A stretch of DNA of 8,611 nucleotides from Bryobacteraceae bacterium (GTDB lineage Bacteria > Acidobacteriota > Terriglobia > Bryobacterales > Bryobacteraceae), in contig JAICMB010000116.1 of the NCBI GenBank assembly GCA_025929455.1, positions 1-8,611 of the forward strand, written 5' to 3'. A model generated the notes under the pieces. It did no database searches. It saw nothing but the letters and a program-made list of their open reading frames with translations, and was not told where the DNA came from. The position numbers were made by a program, and so were the translations under genes. Below, in pieces: positions 7,350 to 8,611 of the stretch (position 1 is the stretch's first letter; each line of letters begins with the position of its first letter).

Positions 7350-8084
7350 CTATGGTTCCTCCACCTCCGCCGCATGCCTATGATGCAACCGCCGCCTGAT
7401 ATCCGGCCAGAACTCCTTCAGCACGTTTGAAAACGCGTCCGTCGCCAACTGCATGCTCAACTTCTGCACGTTGTCCGAGACGTTGCGCGTATCGGGATAA
7501 TACGCGTTCGAGATCGCCACCGCCGCACCGTTGCCGCCTAACTCCGCGATGTTCACCGTCTTCCCGCCCACATCGGTCCGCGTCACAAAAATGCGCGTCA
7601 CCGCGTACGCCGTGCGCGACCACGTGCTGCCCGTCAAGCGCGGAAAGTAACGCGGATCCTCGCGCGTAAGGATCGGCACCAGACCTTCCGCCAGCACGTT
7701 CCCGATCACCTGATCGCCAAACGAACCCACGTAGCGCTTGCCGTATCCCGCCATGCCCTGACCGAACGACGGGTTCTGATCCTCCATCTGGTACAGCGCC
7801 GCGAACGCGCCCGTAACGAAATAGCTTGGCCAGTCGAAGGAATCCTTGTACGCGATGTATAGCTTCTGCTTGGACGTGAGCGGCTGCGAAGCGGTCAGCG
7901 GATCAGCCGTGCGGTAGTTCGGAAGCACGCCCAGAATGCGCTTGTCCACCGTCTGCTTCTGCGCCGGCACCGGAGTCTGGTTGCCTGGCGCAACTCCCGG
8001 CTCATTCTGGTCCGCCGCGAGCGCGAACGGCGCAACCGCCACCGGCACGCACACGAGCATCGTCCAAAACCGCCTGGAGAGCAT
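7350..8084 (-). CDS. Secreted protein of unknown function, Acidobacteria-type family
   Basis: I do not know a function for this 244-residue protein. It starts with a clear Sec signal peptide: basic MLSRR, a hydrophobic stretch, and a likely cleavage after PFALA near residue 23. A Pro/Gln-rich spacer leads to RILGVLPNYRTADPL, then a conserved-looking core with KDSFDWPSYFVTGAFAALYQ, GYGKRYVGSFGDQVIGN, TREDPRYFPRLTGSTWSRTAYA and ISNAYYPDTRN. This pattern matches hypothetical proteins I recall as common in Acidobacteriota genomes. Glycine-rich segments and aromatic residues would fit a cell-envelope protein, but no membrane anchor or catalytic motif stands out. An in-frame TTG at 8105 would add seven residues; ATG at 8084 is preferred because it puts the basic residues at the front of the signal peptide. 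Neither start has a convincing Shine-Dalgarno. It lies 72 bp after the next reverse-strand gene and may be co-transcribed with it. Confidence 0.85.
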   Translation of the reverse strand: MLSRRFWTMLVCVPVAVAPFALAADQNEPGVAPGNQTPVPAQKQTVDKRILGVLPNYRTADPLTASQPLTSKQKLYIAYKDSFDWPSYFVTGAFAALYQMEDQNPSFGQGMAGYGKRYVGSFGDQVIGNVLAEGLVPILTREDPRYFPRLTGSTWSRTAYAVTRIFVTRTDVGGKTVNIAELGGNGAAVAISNAYYPDTRNVSDNVQKLSMQLATDAFSNVLKEFWPDIRRRLHHRHAAEVEEP

Positions 8085-8156
8085 GATCTGGAGATGGCCG
8101 CACAACTCACCAGGTTACCCGCCGCGGCTCATTTAACAGACCCTTAATGCGCCCCT
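8085..8156 (-). promoter_or_regulatory. Gap between the two reverse-strand genes
   Basis: This 72-bp stretch is AT-richer than its surroundings near the upstream gene's stop. Two TTAA tetranucleotides (8133-8136 and 8144-8147) are spaced 11-13 bp from each other and from a third at 8157-8160, over the stop codon. I see no terminator hairpin and no defined promoter, so co-transcription is the simpler reading. Confidence 0.3.
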
Positions 8157-8611
8157 TTAACGCGCCAGTGTCGCCGCTCCGGCGAGTTGAGTGATCCGCG
8201 TCCGCAGCGCGGACCCGAACGCGTTGATCTCCGCCGGCGATGCACCGGCCGCCGCCAGTCCCGCGGCGATCTGCGCTTCCGTCACACGGCCCAGATACCG
8301 CATCAACCAGCGCATGTCCTCGAACGTAATGTCGCGCTCGAAACTGACGTAGTGCCGGCCAAGGTAGCCCCACGCCGGCTTGCCGTCCGCCAGCATCAGA
8401 AACTTGGGCGTCTGGCTCACGTACCCTTGGCAGTCCCAGTTCTTTTCGTGCGGGAAGCGTCCCCATCGGCCCATCGAGCCGCCCCAATCGACCACCGCAT
8501 AGATGAACTCGTTCTCTCCGTCCACCGTCGTCTGAAATACCGCCGTGTTGGGTCCCTGCTCCACGTTGCGCTCGTCTTTGTTATCCCACTCGGACATCAG
8601 CATCACGAGAA
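8157..8611 (-). CDS. C-terminal part of a putative protein-kinase-like protein of unknown function
   Basis: About 150 residues are visible and the frame stays open to the right edge. The GTG/ATG codons at 8606-8595 are therefore probably internal, and the true start lies outside the window. The first visible residues, LVMLMSEWDNKDERN, resemble a kinase-like catalytic loop (D at 8583-8585, then K and N). FIYAVVDWGGSMG about 32 residues later resembles the metal-binding DFG segment (D at 8487-8489). The C-terminal part reads ITFEDMRWLMRYLGRVTEAQI followed by GASPAEINAFGSALRTRI, a helical tail. I recall similar hypothetical proteins in Acidobacteriota with an NNWDLKD loop and a VSDLGATFG-like segment. 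A kinase fold is inference from short motifs; the N-lobe that would test it is not in the window. The downstream neighbour encodes a secreted protein, and the two may form one transcript. Confidence 0.75.
   Translation of the reverse strand, partial: LVMLMSEWDNKDERNVEQGPNTAVFQTTVDGENEFIYAVVDWGGSMGRWGRFPHEKNWDCQGYVSQTPKFLMLADGKPAWGYLGRHYVSFERDITFEDMRWLMRYLGRVTEAQIAAGLAAAGASPAEINAFGSALRTRITQLAGAATLAR

Noticed and set aside
8595..8606. GTG/ATG codons as the start of the right-end gene
   Set aside because: The frame is open to the window edge and the visible sequence begins inside what looks like a catalytic loop, so the start is probably outside the window.

Overview
This 8.6 kb window is GC-rich and densely coding, with no mobile elements, RNA genes or CRISPR arrays that I can see. 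The best guess for the host is an Acidobacteriota (Terriglobia-like) soil bacterium. The guess rests on the two reverse-strand genes at the right end, which resemble uncharacterised protein families I associate with that phylum, and on the mix of LigD, a secreted M1 peptidase and an isoquinoline-oxidoreductase-type molybdoenzyme. This is inference from recognised sequence patterns, not from a marker gene.

Layout. Positions 1-1891 (reverse strand) hold most of ligD, the multifunctional end-joining DNA ligase. Its domain order is phosphoesterase, then ATP-dependent ligase, then primase/polymerase, and the left edge cuts it inside the polymerase domain. A 107-bp divergent gap (1892-1998) contains a four-tract G-quadruplex motif almost touching the ligD start codon. 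Positions 1999-4650 (forward) encode an 883-residue M1 zinc aminopeptidase. After 64 bp come two overlapping forward genes (4715-5185 and 5178-7286). They encode the [2Fe-2S] subunit and the Tat-type molybdopterin subunit of a two-component xanthine-oxidase-family dehydrogenase. These genes converge on the reverse-strand genes across a 63-bp gap with a strong hairpin (7316-7340). Positions 7350-8084 (reverse) encode a secreted protein of unknown function. Positions 8157-8611 (reverse, 5' end cut off) encode the C-terminal part of a protein with a protein-kinase-like catalytic signature.

How the genes work together. The two molybdoenzyme genes clearly form one enzyme: translational overlap, complementary cofactors, and export of the complex on the large subunit's Tat signal. 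The aminopeptidase may share their transcript but has no obvious functional link. LigD normally works with Ku in non-homologous end joining; no Ku gene lies in this window. The two right-end genes are probably co-transcribed.

Most worth a second look are the kinase-like partial protein, a 10-A run in ligD where a slip in either direction would release a free phosphoesterase domain, and the G-quadruplex at the ligD start.
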